A DNA stretch of 64,000 bases from Sediminibacillus massiliensis (GTDB taxonomy: Bacteria; Bacillota; Bacilli; Bacillales; Amphibacillaceae). The stretch lies in NCBI RefSeq assembly GCF_900156915.1, contig NZ_LT732535.1:1389823-1453822 (forward strand), read 5' to 3'. The notes beneath the pieces are model-generated. The model had not been told where the DNA came from. It ran no database searches and worked only from the letters and a program-made list of their open reading frames with translations. Shown here in pieces: positions 35,332 to 43,460 of this stretch. The position numbers were made by a program, and so were the translations under genes. Each line of letters begins with the position of its first letter. Position 1 is the stretch's first letter.

Positions 35332-35637
35332 CTACTTAGAAAACTGCTTCATGACATTCATTAATTCTTCAATAGACTCTTTGCCTTCCCCTTTCAAAAT
35401 GGCATCGCTGACACAATGATTAATGTGCCGCTCAGTAATGGAGAACCCTACATTTTTCAAGGCGGATTGAATGGCGGTAATCTGGACCAAAATATCTATA
35501 CAATACCGGTCGTCTTCCACCATTTTCTGAACTCCCCGCACTTGACCTTCTATTCGTTTTAAACGGTTGATTATTTTATCCATTTCTTCTTTTGTTCTCG
35601 GTGTACTTGGATGATCATGCGAGCATTTTTCCTCCAA
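35332..35637 (-). CDS. csoR: Copper-sensing repressor CsoR
   Basis: A 101-residue all-helical repressor. The Cu(I)-binding Cys-His-Cys set is seen in DDRYCIDIL and HINHCVSD. The N-terminal LKRIEGQVRGVQKMVEDD helix carries the conserved basic DNA/allosteric residues. It is the first gene of the copper operon and is expected to repress its own promoter until copper binds. Confidence 0.95.
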   Translation of the reverse strand: MEEKCSHDHPSTPRTKEEMDKIINRLKRIEGQVRGVQKMVEDDRYCIDILVQITAIQSALKNVGFSITERHINHCVSDAILKGEGKESIEELMNVMKQFSK

Positions 35638-35663
35638 AGGATCACTTCCTTTTCTTTTATACT

Positions 35664-35695
35664 TATACTATACCCCCCTATAGTATATAAGTCAA
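35664..35695 (-). promoter_or_regulatory. csoR promoter with overlapping CsoR operator
   Basis: TTGACT (35690-35695), a 17-bp spacer and TATAGT (35667-35672) on the minus strand. The spacer and -10 are covered by a perfect 24-bp dyad (35664-35687): TATACTATA, six G, TATAGTATA. A G-tract between AT-rich arms is typical of CsoR sites. Confidence 0.8.
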
Positions 35696-35729
35696 CTGAA
35701 GAAGTTCCAGTATTTCTTGGCCTTTACGT

Positions 35730-35743
35730 ACTACCCCTGTAGT
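35730..35743 (-). promoter_or_regulatory. Second CsoR-like site
   Basis: ACTACCCCTGTAGT has the same arm-C-tract-arm layout as the main operator and lies about 45 bp farther upstream. It is a shorter dyad and less certain. Confidence 0.4.
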
Positions 35744-35831
35744 GTATGTAAATGGTTTATCACTATCAAAGATAGGCTGACTGTTTTAGTCCCTTCGTTA
35801 AGACAGGATGGCAAAAACATAAACAAAATAT

Positions 35832-35861
35832 AAAAAGCGCAACCATGTCCCCTGATTGCGC
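35832..35861 (-). terminator. Terminator of the membrane-protein cluster at 35910-37256
   Basis: A GCGCAA/TTGCGC stem with a long loop is followed on the minus strand by TTTTTATATTTT. Confidence 0.7.
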
Positions 35862-35909
35862 CCAATTGGATATTTATATTGCCTAACGAGAAAACTCATC
35901 AGAGAAACG

Positions 35910-36599
35910 CTACATCTTTCGCGTTTTCCCCCCATGGCTTATTTTTATATGAACATCAGACGACGTTCCGCCTTCAATATGATTTGGAACCTCTGCTACA
36001 TCAAGTGATTTCTCCAAATGGATAGACTTTTTACTATTACCTTCCATGGTAATAATGTACGGTCCGGCTACATTCATAAGTGACTCCATCCGTACCCCCT
36101 CTCCCATATAGGAATCGAGAAATTCCAGTTCAAATGTGACTTCTTGATTGCTTCGGTTATGTAAAACAAGGCTGCATTCCCCATTCAACAAGTCCTCCCG
36201 GACATACTCAAAGTTGCAATCACCATTGTTGTAGTAAGAGATGGAGTCAATCCCGCCCGCTAACGTTTCCTGGTACATCAGAGTCAGCATACCCGGCAAA
36301 CCAGCATACCCGATGGCAACAAGTATGATGGAGCGGACATGGTATTTTTTCAACCCAACGACAAGCAGAATCATGGCGATCAGGAACAACACGGAACCGA
36401 CTATACCAAGAAGGATATAACCATCCTGGTTCTGGATCGGAAACGACATGAATGTCGTAGTCGACTCCAGGGTAGGATTATTTGGAAATGGAAAATATAA
36501 AGCCATGCAAATACCGAAAATAATTACGGAAATAAGGAGTGCCCATTTACTTCTTACCAAACTATCCCGTCGTTTCTCATCCTGTTGCTCCACCGGCAC
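35910..36599 (-). CDS. Membrane protein with C-terminal extracellular domain
   Basis: A 229-residue protein with three helices (SKWALLISVIIFGICMALYF, GYILLGIVGSVLFLIAMILL, and SIILVAIGYAG) and a beta-rich C-terminal domain. The GTG at 36599 lies one base past the upstream stop, with AAGGAGG 9 nt before it. Unknown family; it forms an operon with the next two small membrane genes. Confidence 0.6.
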   Translation of the reverse strand: MPVEQQDEKRRDSLVRSKWALLISVIIFGICMALYFPFPNNPTLESTTTFMSFPIQNQDGYILLGIVGSVLFLIAMILLVVGLKKYHVRSIILVAIGYAGLPGMLTLMYQETLAGGIDSISYYNNGDCNFEYVREDLLNGECSLVLHNRSNQEVTFELEFLDSYMGEGVRMESLMNVAGPYIITMEGNSKKSIHLEKSLDVAEVPNHIEGGTSSDVHIKISHGGKTRKM

Positions 36600-36600
36600 C

Positions 36601-36798
36601 CTAATGTTCCTCCTTTTTGAATCCATTGGAAATCAATAGCAGAAGAACACCTACAATGAGAGCAGGCAGAGAATAATAGGAGACAATATCGGGAGCATCT
36701 TTCACTATGCCGACTGTCCCATTTACACTTACCCCAAGTATAAAAAGAAAAAAACCCAACCAAAAAATAATTTTGCCAAATACATTATGTTTCTTCAT
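36601..36798 (-). CDS. Small two-helix membrane protein
   Basis: A 65-residue protein, MKKHNVFGKIIFWLGFFLFI..., with helices near residues 8-28 and 42-58. GGAGGG precedes the ATG at 36798; the upstream ATG at 36810 overlaps that site. It ends one base before the next start. Confidence 0.55.
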   Translation of the reverse strand: MKKHNVFGKIIFWLGFFLFILGVSVNGTVGIVKDAPDIVSYYSLPALIVGVLLLLISNGFKKEEH

Positions 36799-36845
36799 TT
36801 TTCCCTCCATAAATACAATAAGACTTTAATAATAACACTACTAAA

Positions 36846-37256
36846 TCAAGGAGCAAAACCATAAAAAACCAGGGTGAAAATAAAGAAGGAGACATAACCG
36901 ACCAACCATAGGACGGCAACGAAAACAAGGTACATGATTACTCTTATTCTTTTCTCCTCAAAAAGGTTTCCGGCTAATCCGAGCAGCCTGTATGCCATGA
37001 CCAGAAAGGCAGGTAGTATATACAAATAGGAAAATGCACTTACCCAGTTAAAAAGACTGACGAAACCGCCATCTAAGACAGGTCCATCGTTTAACTGATA
37101 CTTTTCTGATATGTAAAAAATCCCTGATATAAACATGACGGATAATACGGAAAAATAGCTGAGAACTATCAATCTTAAGCTTCTTTTTTCCCCTTTCAAG
37201 AGTGCATACATAAGCAATACAAAAATTATCAAAACAATTATTTTAAATGTATTCAC
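36846..37256 (-). CDS. Four-helix membrane protein of unknown function
   Basis: A 136-residue hydrophobic protein. A GTG start at 37256 (MNTFKIIVLIIFVLLM) sits after GGGGGGAACC; an in-frame ATG at 37283 contains the AGGAG itself. It leads the three-gene membrane operon. No family recognised. Confidence 0.55.
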   Translation of the reverse strand: MNTFKIIVLIIFVLLMYALLKGEKRSLRLIVLSYFSVLSVMFISGIFYISEKYQLNDGPVLDGGFVSLFNWVSAFSYLYILPAFLVMAYRLLGLAGNLFEEKRIRVIMYLVFVAVLWLVGYVSFFIFTLVFYGFAP

Positions 37257-37390
37257 GGTTCCCCCCTGGTTCTCTCCTTTCATTACATTAGCATGATATT
37301 CCAGATTTTATAAAAAAGAAATCCATTTATCTTGTACGTATTGAAAAAATTATCGTTTCAACTAACTACTATTTACCCGGAGAGGAATTA

Positions 37391-37426
37391 AAAGAGCCAA
37401 AGGAATAGCGGAGCTATCCTTTGGCT
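37391..37426 (-). terminator. Terminator of the DUF4179 gene
   Basis: A 13-bp stem with one bulged A (AGCCAAAGGATAG paired with CTATTCCTTTGGCT) is followed by CTTTTAATT on the minus strand. Confidence 0.8.
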
Positions 37427-37485
37427 TATCAAATAGACACTGTTTATTTTAATAGAAAATTATCAGCTTCATTTATCTCCTTAAT

Positions 37486-38856
37486 TCAATCCATCTTAAT
37501 TCTTACTTTCTCCAATTCAAGCGGAATATTACTGCTCATTCCACCCAGACTTACTCTTAGTACGTAATCCTCCTGCTTAAAGCCACTCACTTCACTTGTT
37601 TGGAATGTGCTTCTAAATCGCAAATCCTCTTTGTCCAATACCTTAATGGAGTGCTCCATCGGTTCTTGATAGATATCTTTTTCAGATTTTTCAACCAACG
37701 TTACATCGGTACGGGCAATATCTTGGAAGAATCCGAACCGCCTCCCTTTATTGTCCCCTTCGTTAATCTGGAAATCAAATACTGCCTGGCCTTTCTTTAT
37801 AGCTATTCTTTCCACAGTTATTGATAAGTCCTGTTTATCGGAAGCTATTTTGGCAGGAGTGGGTTCATCCAATTCAACGAATTGATCTGGTTCGGCAAGC
37901 GCCACCTTTGGTTGGATTTCAATAAATTCCGTCTCTTCCTCCAATGGCTGCAAAATGATGGTTCTTTCCTCTGCAAGTCCTTTGCCATTTTCTGTTTTTA
38001 ATCCTAAATCGATTCCGCCTATAACTTGATGGATTTCTTCTCCTTTGCTGGTAGCCATATCCAACCTTACTTGATTGTGCTTCCCTGTCTCAGGAAAAAT
38101 TGCCGTATAATTGATCGTAGTGGAAGCTTGGCCTTTGACAATGGAATCAAACCTTACTTTAACATCCGTATTTTCACCGGTACTCTCTTTTTCAACCTCC
38201 ACAGTCTCATATGGTAATTGCTCGATCGGCACATCGAACTTCCAGTCCCCTTCTTTGCCGCCAATTGTCAAAAATTCAAGCGGGAAAGTAGTATCGGCAG
38301 GTAAATCAGACTTTGGATAGTGTAACTGAACATGTCCTGTAAAACCATTTTCCACAGGCTTCATATGGACGATTTCTTTCGTCTCGCCAAGACTCTCATC
38401 CCCTTCGAATATCTGGTAAAAACCTTGAAGCTCGCCATTCTGTTCAGGTTTCACATTTCCTTCGACATCAAAGGTAACACCAATAACTGCTCCATCATAG
38501 TAAGCACTTTTGACTGTTACATCAATGCCTCTGCTGCTGGCCGTTTTGTCTAATGCTGTTATCAGCTGTTCCGATTCTAAGTCTCTTCCTACTAAGTCGT
38601 TGAAACTATCATATATACTTCCTATAACAGGGAGGTCCGTCATCGCCTTTGAAAATGTCGGAGCCGCAAAGCTTGAAGTGATCAGGATACCTGCTGCAGC
38701 CGTGACAGCAAGATAAGAACTCTTGAAGCTTTTTCTCCTCTTTCCTTCTATTCCTGCCTTGTTAGCACGCTGTCTTCCTTTCCTGATAGCATGGATTACA
38801 TCTTCTTTTGGGACATCCACTTTTTCATACTCTTCTTGAAAATAATCTTTCGTCAT
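37486..38856 (-). CDS. DUF4179 protein, probable membrane-anchored anti-sigma partner
   Basis: A 456-residue protein. The cytoplasmic N-terminus (~45 residues, basic) leads to one membrane helix (SSYLAVTAAAGILITSSFAAP) and a large extracellular region of the DUF4179 type with DLPVIGSIYDSF just outside the membrane. It overlaps the ECF sigma gene by 32 nt. This topology and coupling are those of anti-sigma factors that release their sigma on an envelope signal. Direct evidence for the anti-sigma role is lacking. Confidence 0.75.
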   Translation of the reverse strand: MTKDYFQEEYEKVDVPKEDVIHAIRKGRQRANKAGIEGKRRKSFKSSYLAVTAAAGILITSSFAAPTFSKAMTDLPVIGSIYDSFNDLVGRDLESEQLITALDKTASSRGIDVTVKSAYYDGAVIGVTFDVEGNVKPEQNGELQGFYQIFEGDESLGETKEIVHMKPVENGFTGHVQLHYPKSDLPADTTFPLEFLTIGGKEGDWKFDVPIEQLPYETVEVEKESTGENTDVKVRFDSIVKGQASTTINYTAIFPETGKHNQVRLDMATSKGEEIHQVIGGIDLGLKTENGKGLAEERTIILQPLEEETEFIEIQPKVALAEPDQFVELDEPTPAKIASDKQDLSITVERIAIKKGQAVFDFQINEGDNKGRRFGFFQDIARTDVTLVEKSEKDIYQEPMEHSIKVLDKEDLRFRSTFQTSEVSGFKQEDYVLRVSLGGMSSNIPLELEKVRIKMD

Positions 38857-39370
38857 TATATTCGCAGCCTCCTAACTGTTTTTTCAACTGTGCCTTCGCC
38901 CTTCGCATGTATGTTTTCACTGTATTCTCCGGAATTTCCATCATGCGCGCAATATCATTAATCCGCAGATCTCGAAAATAAAATAGAATAATAACATCGC
39001 GGTACTTATCTTCCAAACGGCCAACAGCTTCTACTAAATCCAAATGTTCTTCTCTCTTGTCCTTTTTAATTCTTGCCAGCTCAATCAACTTGTCATTTGG
39101 TATTTCTTTGTTCTTTCTTTCTAACAAATCATAAGCACAATGGATAAGAATCTTAGTCAACCAAGTCAGGAAAAACTCTTCGTTTTTCAAATTTCCTATG
39201 TAGCGAAATGCCCGGTAGGATGCTTCTTGCACAACATCGAGAGCATCTTCCCTGTTTCTCGTATAAATGAATGCCGTTCGGTACAGCTGGTCGCCATGGG
39301 CAACCAACAACTCTTCTAACGCTTTTTGATTTCCTTTGACTGCTTTTCTTGCTAGTTTTGTTTCGTTCAT
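38825..39370 (-). CDS. ECF RNA polymerase sigma factor (SigV/SigM-like), pair 1
   Basis: A 181-residue sigma-70 with region 2 (RTAFIYTRNREDALDVVQEASYRAFRYI, WLTKILIHCAYDLLE) and region 4 (LEDKYRDVIILFYFRDLRINDIARMMEIPENTVKTYMRRAKAQLKK). GGAGGGACGAAA precedes the ATG. The ECF-type promoter upstream suggests autoregulation. It overlaps the gene of its presumed anti-sigma partner. Confidence 0.92.
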   Translation of the reverse strand: MNETKLARKAVKGNQKALEELLVAHGDQLYRTAFIYTRNREDALDVVQEASYRAFRYIGNLKNEEFFLTWLTKILIHCAYDLLERKNKEIPNDKLIELARIKKDKREEHLDLVEAVGRLEDKYRDVIILFYFRDLRINDIARMMEIPENTVKTYMRRAKAQLKKQLGGCEYNDERLFSRRV

Positions 39371-39393
39371 TTTCGTCCCTCCTTCTGCCTATT

Positions 39394-39421
39394 AGATATG
39401 TGTTAGCAAAAAAAAGTTTCA
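39394..39421 (-). promoter_or_regulatory. ECF-type promoter of sigma pair 1
   Basis: On the minus strand TGAAAC (39416-39421) is followed by a T-rich 16-nt spacer and ATATCT (39394-39399), 24 bp before the ATG. TGAAAC is the -35 used by SigM/SigV/SigX in B. subtilis, and the T-run after it is typical. Confidence 0.65.
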
Positions 39422-39464
39422 ACTTTTTTCAAGACCCTGGAAATATGTATGTACACATAACAAA

Positions 39465-39512
39465 AACCTTAGATATACCGGCATATCAATCATAATAGGT
39501 ATATCTAAGGTT
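39465..39512 (-). terminator. Long-stem terminator of sigma pair 2
   Basis: A perfect 15-bp stem (AACCTTAGATATACC and its complement) has an 18-nt loop and is followed by TTTTG on the minus strand. It separates the two ECF operons. Confidence 0.8.
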
Positions 39513-39563
39513 AAAACAACCAAAGGGATAGGTTAAAATATATCCTGTGCTTCTATGAGAATA

Positions 39564-40607
39564 TCAGTCTATTTCTTTTTTATCTTTCCCCAGAACGTGA
39601 ACTTCAAATTCATCTCCCCTGATCGGTTCCGTACCTTCTCCGCTTTCTATATACAGGTTTATTTCATCTTTGATCTCTTCTGCGACTTTTTCGGCATCAT
39701 TGTCAGAGGATTCCAATGAGGTTTTAATCTTTATTTGTAACGGATACGGATGGAACGAATAAGAGAAACCAGTGACAGGAAATTCTTCCGACTCCATCAT
39801 TGCCTGGGCAATATGATGAACGGCACCTGTCTCCTCCCAGCGAATTTCTTGTTCACGGGCCTTTTTCTGGACTTGTCGTATATCCAGTTTGGGTTTATCG
39901 ATATATTTTTCTCCTTCTTCCTTCATGATTTTTTCTACCAAGTCTAAACGGTCTTCCGTCTCAGGCAGAATGACATTTATATATACCCCTTGGGTAGGAT
40001 TCATCTGTACTTGGACCGGAAACATCAACTCAAAGTTTTCCTCTTCCAGACGGTTTGTCAGTGTTTCTGTTAACTCTTGACTATCCTTCTGATATTGCTC
40101 CATTTCTTCTTCCGTGACATCTGTTTTTATCTCTTTCTCTTCATAAGGGATGACCTTCACATCGTAACCGTCAAAGCCGGATTCAGTTAAAATTTCAATA
40201 ATGGAGTTTTTCATTTCATCATTTTTTTCTGACCAATTATTCAGCGCTACGATCATTTCTTTGTCATCATGATTCATATGAAAGTTCTCTAATTGGTAGC
40301 CTTCTTTTTGTGTAAGGAGATTTACTTCTTTCAAAAGCGTATCCATCTGTTCCATCCGCTCTTCCTCTTGTTCGAGAAACTGGCTGATATAAGGGATTTT
40401 CGCAAGGACGTGCTGCATTTCAGGTGTGAATGCCAGGCAGGCAACCAGTAAAATGCCGACTACTGCTGTCATCAAGCGAAGTTTAAAATTTCTTTTCCTC
40501 TTGTTTTTCACAGAAGTCTTGTTCAATTGGTCCAGCACCCTTCTCTGATGGTCTTTACCAAACTTCATATTATCCATTTCCTCGGGATATTTCCATTTAG
40601 AACTCAA
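39564..40607 (-). CDS. Membrane-anchored anti-sigma-like protein (DUF4030/DUF4179-like), pair 2
   Basis: A 347-residue protein with a basic ~40-residue cytoplasmic N-terminus (KFGKDHQRRVLDQLNKTSVKNKRKRN), one helix (LRLMTAVVGILLVACLAF) and a Glu-rich extracellular domain of ~280 residues with repeated alpha-beta stretches. It overlaps the sigma gene by 11 nt. Role inferred from topology and pairing, as for pair 1; the extracellular parts of the two are not obviously alike. Confidence 0.72.
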   Translation of the reverse strand: MSSKWKYPEEMDNMKFGKDHQRRVLDQLNKTSVKNKRKRNFKLRLMTAVVGILLVACLAFTPEMQHVLAKIPYISQFLEQEEERMEQMDTLLKEVNLLTQKEGYQLENFHMNHDDKEMIVALNNWSEKNDEMKNSIIEILTESGFDGYDVKVIPYEEKEIKTDVTEEEMEQYQKDSQELTETLTNRLEEENFELMFPVQVQMNPTQGVYINVILPETEDRLDLVEKIMKEEGEKYIDKPKLDIRQVQKKAREQEIRWEETGAVHHIAQAMMESEEFPVTGFSYSFHPYPLQIKIKTSLESSDNDAEKVAEEIKDEINLYIESGEGTEPIRGDEFEVHVLGKDKKEID

Positions 40608-41142
40608 TGGTCGTTCCTCCTTCCATCGTTTGCTTTAAATTTTTTCTAGCCCGATGCAGTCTCGTTTTGACTGTGTTGACCTTAATCCCTAGTAAAACCG
40701 CGATTTCTTCTACAGATAATTCTTCATAATAATAGAAAATAATCACTTCTCGAAGTTTTACCGGTAAATCCAGCACATTCCTGAAAAGAATGCTATCTTC
40801 TTCCTGTCTTAAAACATGGGCGCTAACTGTATCGGATTCATGAGAACTTTCTAATTTCAAAGTGTCTGAAGGGATAAAGTTCCGGAAAGTCCAGCTCTTC
40901 ACATAATCCTTACATTGATTGACAGCAATCCTATATAACCATGTCCGGTAACTTGATCTTTTCTCGAATGTATGTAGCGATTGATAACATCGTATAAATA
41001 CTTCTTGCGCTAAATCCTCTGCCAGTTGTTTTTCTTTTACATAAGTATAGGCAATACGCAGAACCATATCTCCATACATCTCCATCAATTCCACCAGGAT
41101 TTCTTTATCTGACTTATGATGAAATTGTTGTTCCTGATTCAT
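40597..41142 (-). CDS. ECF RNA polymerase sigma factor, pair 2
   Basis: A 181-residue sigma factor: region 2 (RIAYTYVKEKQLAEDLAQEVFIRCYQSLHTFEKRSSYRTWLYRIAVNQCKDY) and region 4 (LPVKLREVIIFYYYEELSVEEIAVLLGIKVNTVKTRLHRARKNLK). It is of the SigX/SigW-like group. The start at 41142 has GGGGGGG upstream; the frame extends to 41241 but includes the promoter. It is followed by its membrane partner with overlap. Confidence 0.92.
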   Translation of the reverse strand: MNQEQQFHHKSDKEILVELMEMYGDMVLRIAYTYVKEKQLAEDLAQEVFIRCYQSLHTFEKRSSYRTWLYRIAVNQCKDYVKSWTFRNFIPSDTLKLESSHESDTVSAHVLRQEEDSILFRNVLDLPVKLREVIIFYYYEELSVEEIAVLLGIKVNTVKTRLHRARKNLKQTMEGGTTIEF

Positions 41143-41171
41143 TAGTTCCCCCCCTTTTTGTTCGACTGTTT

Positions 41172-41197
41172 GACGAATCAAAGGCAGACAAGGTTCC
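41172..41197 (-). promoter_or_regulatory. ECF-type promoter of sigma pair 2
   Basis: GGAACC (41192-41197), exactly 16 nt, then CGTC (41172-41175) on the minus strand, 30 bp before the start codon. This is close to the consensus ECF promoter of Bacillus and implies autoregulation. Confidence 0.8.
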
Positions 41198-41220
41198 GTA
41201 ATTAGAGGCAAATTTTTAGC

Positions 41221-41258
41221 AAATAAAAATGCGCCACTCATTTTTGGAATGACGCATT
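41221..41258 (-). terminator. Terminator of the GyrI-like gene
   Basis: A 12-bp stem (AATGCGTCATTC with GAGTGGCGCATT, with G-U pairs) has a 7-nt loop and is followed by TTTTATTT on the minus strand. Confidence 0.75.
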
Positions 41259-41345
41259 AGGATCGAGATCGATAACTATTTCATTAAAAACTGACTTCAT
41301 ATACTGTTGCTGACTGGTTAAGGCAGCCTCTCTCTTAATAGAAAT

Positions 41346-41831
41346 TCACTTTTTAATAACCGGGATATAAATATCGAAATGAGGATCATTCGGGTCTTGA
41401 TCGATTGGATAATATTCATGTTTGATTGGCATATAGTCATCAAAGTAATCCACACCAGGTTCCCAGAGGACAGCATAATCACTGTCTGAAAACCAACGAT
41501 GTAAATCCGTATAGGTCTTTGTTACGTCTTCGCCTTTGTTATGTGTCGTCTTCACATACGTCCATTCTGGAACTCTGATTTCCACCATCCCGTCCGGAAT
41601 TTCCTGCTCTTCCTTGACTTCAAAGACCGAATAATGCACAAAACCATTTTCAATAACATGGTAAGACAGACCCAAATGAATATCGGGCGTTACCTTACCG
41701 ACTAACTCGCCGGCCCGGTTTTTCATTTCACCGATAACATTTTTTAAATGGGGTACAATTTCAGAAAATGTCCCCTCCCATTTCAAACCCACTGCACGAT
41801 ATGCCGGTAATCTCACTATTTGGTATTTCAT
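41346..41831 (-). CDS. GyrI-like small-molecule-binding protein
   Basis: A 161-residue protein of the GyrI/AraC effector-binding fold: MKYQIVRLPAYRAVGLKWEGTFSEIVPHL at the start, WEPGVDYFDDYMPIKHEYYPID and FDIYIPVIKK at the end, all typical. It lacks a DNA-binding domain, so it is a stand-alone effector domain. Ligand unknown. Confidence 0.82.
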   Translation of the reverse strand: MKYQIVRLPAYRAVGLKWEGTFSEIVPHLKNVIGEMKNRAGELVGKVTPDIHLGLSYHVIENGFVHYSVFEVKEEQEIPDGMVEIRVPEWTYVKTTHNKGEDVTKTYTDLHRWFSDSDYAVLWEPGVDYFDDYMPIKHEYYPIDQDPNDPHFDIYIPVIKK

Positions 41832-41908
41832 ACTCCATCTCCCTTTGTTATATTCATTTAGGCATGGTTCTCCTGCTTCGTGGCTCCTCGGTCCGAAAAT
41901 TTCACCGA

Positions 41909-42916
41909 TTAGTTCATTTCTGAATAAGACTCTACAGTAAAATCGTTGTCCAATAGATTATCCAGCCCGAAATCGGCTAAATAATGGGCTGCTCCCACTA
42001 CAACAAAGTACGTTTCCCCTGAGCCTTCCCTTAGGTAGTTTTCGATTTTCTCTGCCATTTTGGTGTTCCGCTTTTCCATTAGCTCTGTCTCGTAAGCTAC
42101 CAAATCAGTTAAGGAGGCGTCGGTATCACCGGAAACAATAGATGCCAATTTCTCTTCAGACCCAGATTGCCATGCTTCGATCAAGGTTTGAATGGCATTA
42201 CCGCCCGTTTCTTCTTTCATAATCTCTAAGGAATTTTCTAATGATTTGATTTGGAGATCTTCCGGCATTTCTGAAATGAACTTGAATTGTTCGTTGACGC
42301 CCTCTAACTCCAAGATTTGTTTGTTATCCTCTTCGGCCCTCTGTAAAAAGTGATAATCGATGCCATATTGAGAGGTCAATGACTCTTCTTCCGACATCAA
42401 AAAGTCTGATAAAAGGATTTCGATGAACCATGGCTTAAAATGATTCAGCTCCGACATCGTCAGACCTTCTAACGAATAGTCATTAACATGCACACTCAGT
42501 TGATCATATGCTTCTTCACTAATACGATCTGACAATAGGGAGCCGTCTGCATAAACTGCCTTCGCCATGAAGTCATCACCGAACATTTCTTCCGGAGCTT
42601 GTAAAATATCGGCTTCGACTACTACAGAGTCAGATGATTCATATGCATCTTCCACCACTTGGTCCATCGGATACATTTCTTTGTTCCCCACATGGATGGA
42701 ACCGAGCAGGTAAACAGTTGTGTCCCCGTCATTCACCCTCCAAAAGAAGGGTGCTTCAGCATTCTCACTTGCCTTTTTGTGATCGGCCTCTTTCTGATCC
42801 TTTACATTTTTTTCTTGTTGAGTTTCTTCCTGGGTTACTGCATTGGAATTTTCTTCACATCCAAGTAAAAAAGATAAAGCTAAGATGGCAAGAATTCCGA
42901 TTATGTATTTGTGCAC
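41909..42916 (-). CDS. TraB/GumN family lipoprotein
   Basis: A 335-residue protein with a signal peptide and lipobox (LSFLLGC, Cys20), a Gln/Glu/Lys-rich linker, then the TraB fold with FFWRVNDGDTTVYLLGSIHVG, VVVEAD and the C-terminal VVVGAAHYLADFGL. The conserved GSIHVG and GAAHY histidines suggest a metal-dependent hydrolase, related to the Tiki/TraB proteases. Surface location is inferred from the lipobox. Confidence 0.85.
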   Translation of the reverse strand: MHKYIIGILAILALSFLLGCEENSNAVTQEETQQEKNVKDQKEADHKKASENAEAPFFWRVNDGDTTVYLLGSIHVGNKEMYPMDQVVEDAYESSDSVVVEADILQAPEEMFGDDFMAKAVYADGSLLSDRISEEAYDQLSVHVNDYSLEGLTMSELNHFKPWFIEILLSDFLMSEEESLTSQYGIDYHFLQRAEEDNKQILELEGVNEQFKFISEMPEDLQIKSLENSLEIMKEETGGNAIQTLIEAWQSGSEEKLASIVSGDTDASLTDLVAYETELMEKRNTKMAEKIENYLREGSGETYFVVVGAAHYLADFGLDNLLDNDFTVESYSEMN

Positions 42917-42958
42917 TTTACCAAATCCTTTTCTTTCTGTCTTTACATTTGCACCAAA

Positions 42959-43411
42959 TCATCTTTTCACGTCAACTAACTGGAAACGTTCACATACCAA
43001 GGGCATATCTTCTGAAAATTCAAGACCTAATTGACCCAACTCGTCCATAAAAAATTTTTCATGAACGGTCTTCCAATAAAGATAAGTCCTATCCCCTTCT
43101 CCTTCGGCAACTGCAAAATCCTCTGGCACCTCATTCATTGGCATGATTTTGACACTCACTGTTTTAATGATCGCTAGAGGCTCGTCACGACTGCTTAAAA
43201 TAACACTGTAATCTTCTGCTGAAGGAAGCGGCTCGTTTTCCAATTCGTAAAAAATCAATCCAGAACATGTTGCCGTTTTTGTACCCTCCATTACTAATTG
43301 AGCCAGATAGTCCGGGTCAGCTCCGAATTGCCATGCACTGACTGAAATTGGCTTTTCCAGCTGATGTTTTTCCAGGAACTGTTCCCAGTATATTTTTGAT
43401 GCATGATTCAT
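42959..43411 (-). CDS. ASCH domain protein
   Basis: A 150-residue protein with the ASCH pattern ...AWQFGADPDYLAQLVMEGTKTATCSGLIFYE, PLAIIKTVSVKI and EGDRTYLYWKTVHEKFF. The PUA-like ASCH fold is proposed to bind RNA or modified nucleosides; some members are amidohydrolases acting on acetylated cytidine. It stands alone between unrelated genes. Confidence 0.85.
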   Translation of the reverse strand: MNHASKIYWEQFLEKHQLEKPISVSAWQFGADPDYLAQLVMEGTKTATCSGLIFYELENEPLPSAEDYSVILSSRDEPLAIIKTVSVKIMPMNEVPEDFAVAEGEGDRTYLYWKTVHEKFFMDELGQLGLEFSEDMPLVCERFQLVDVKR

Positions 43412-43460
43412 TATTTCTCCTCCCTGTTTCCTATTTTCCTATTAAAATCCCTACGAAGAA

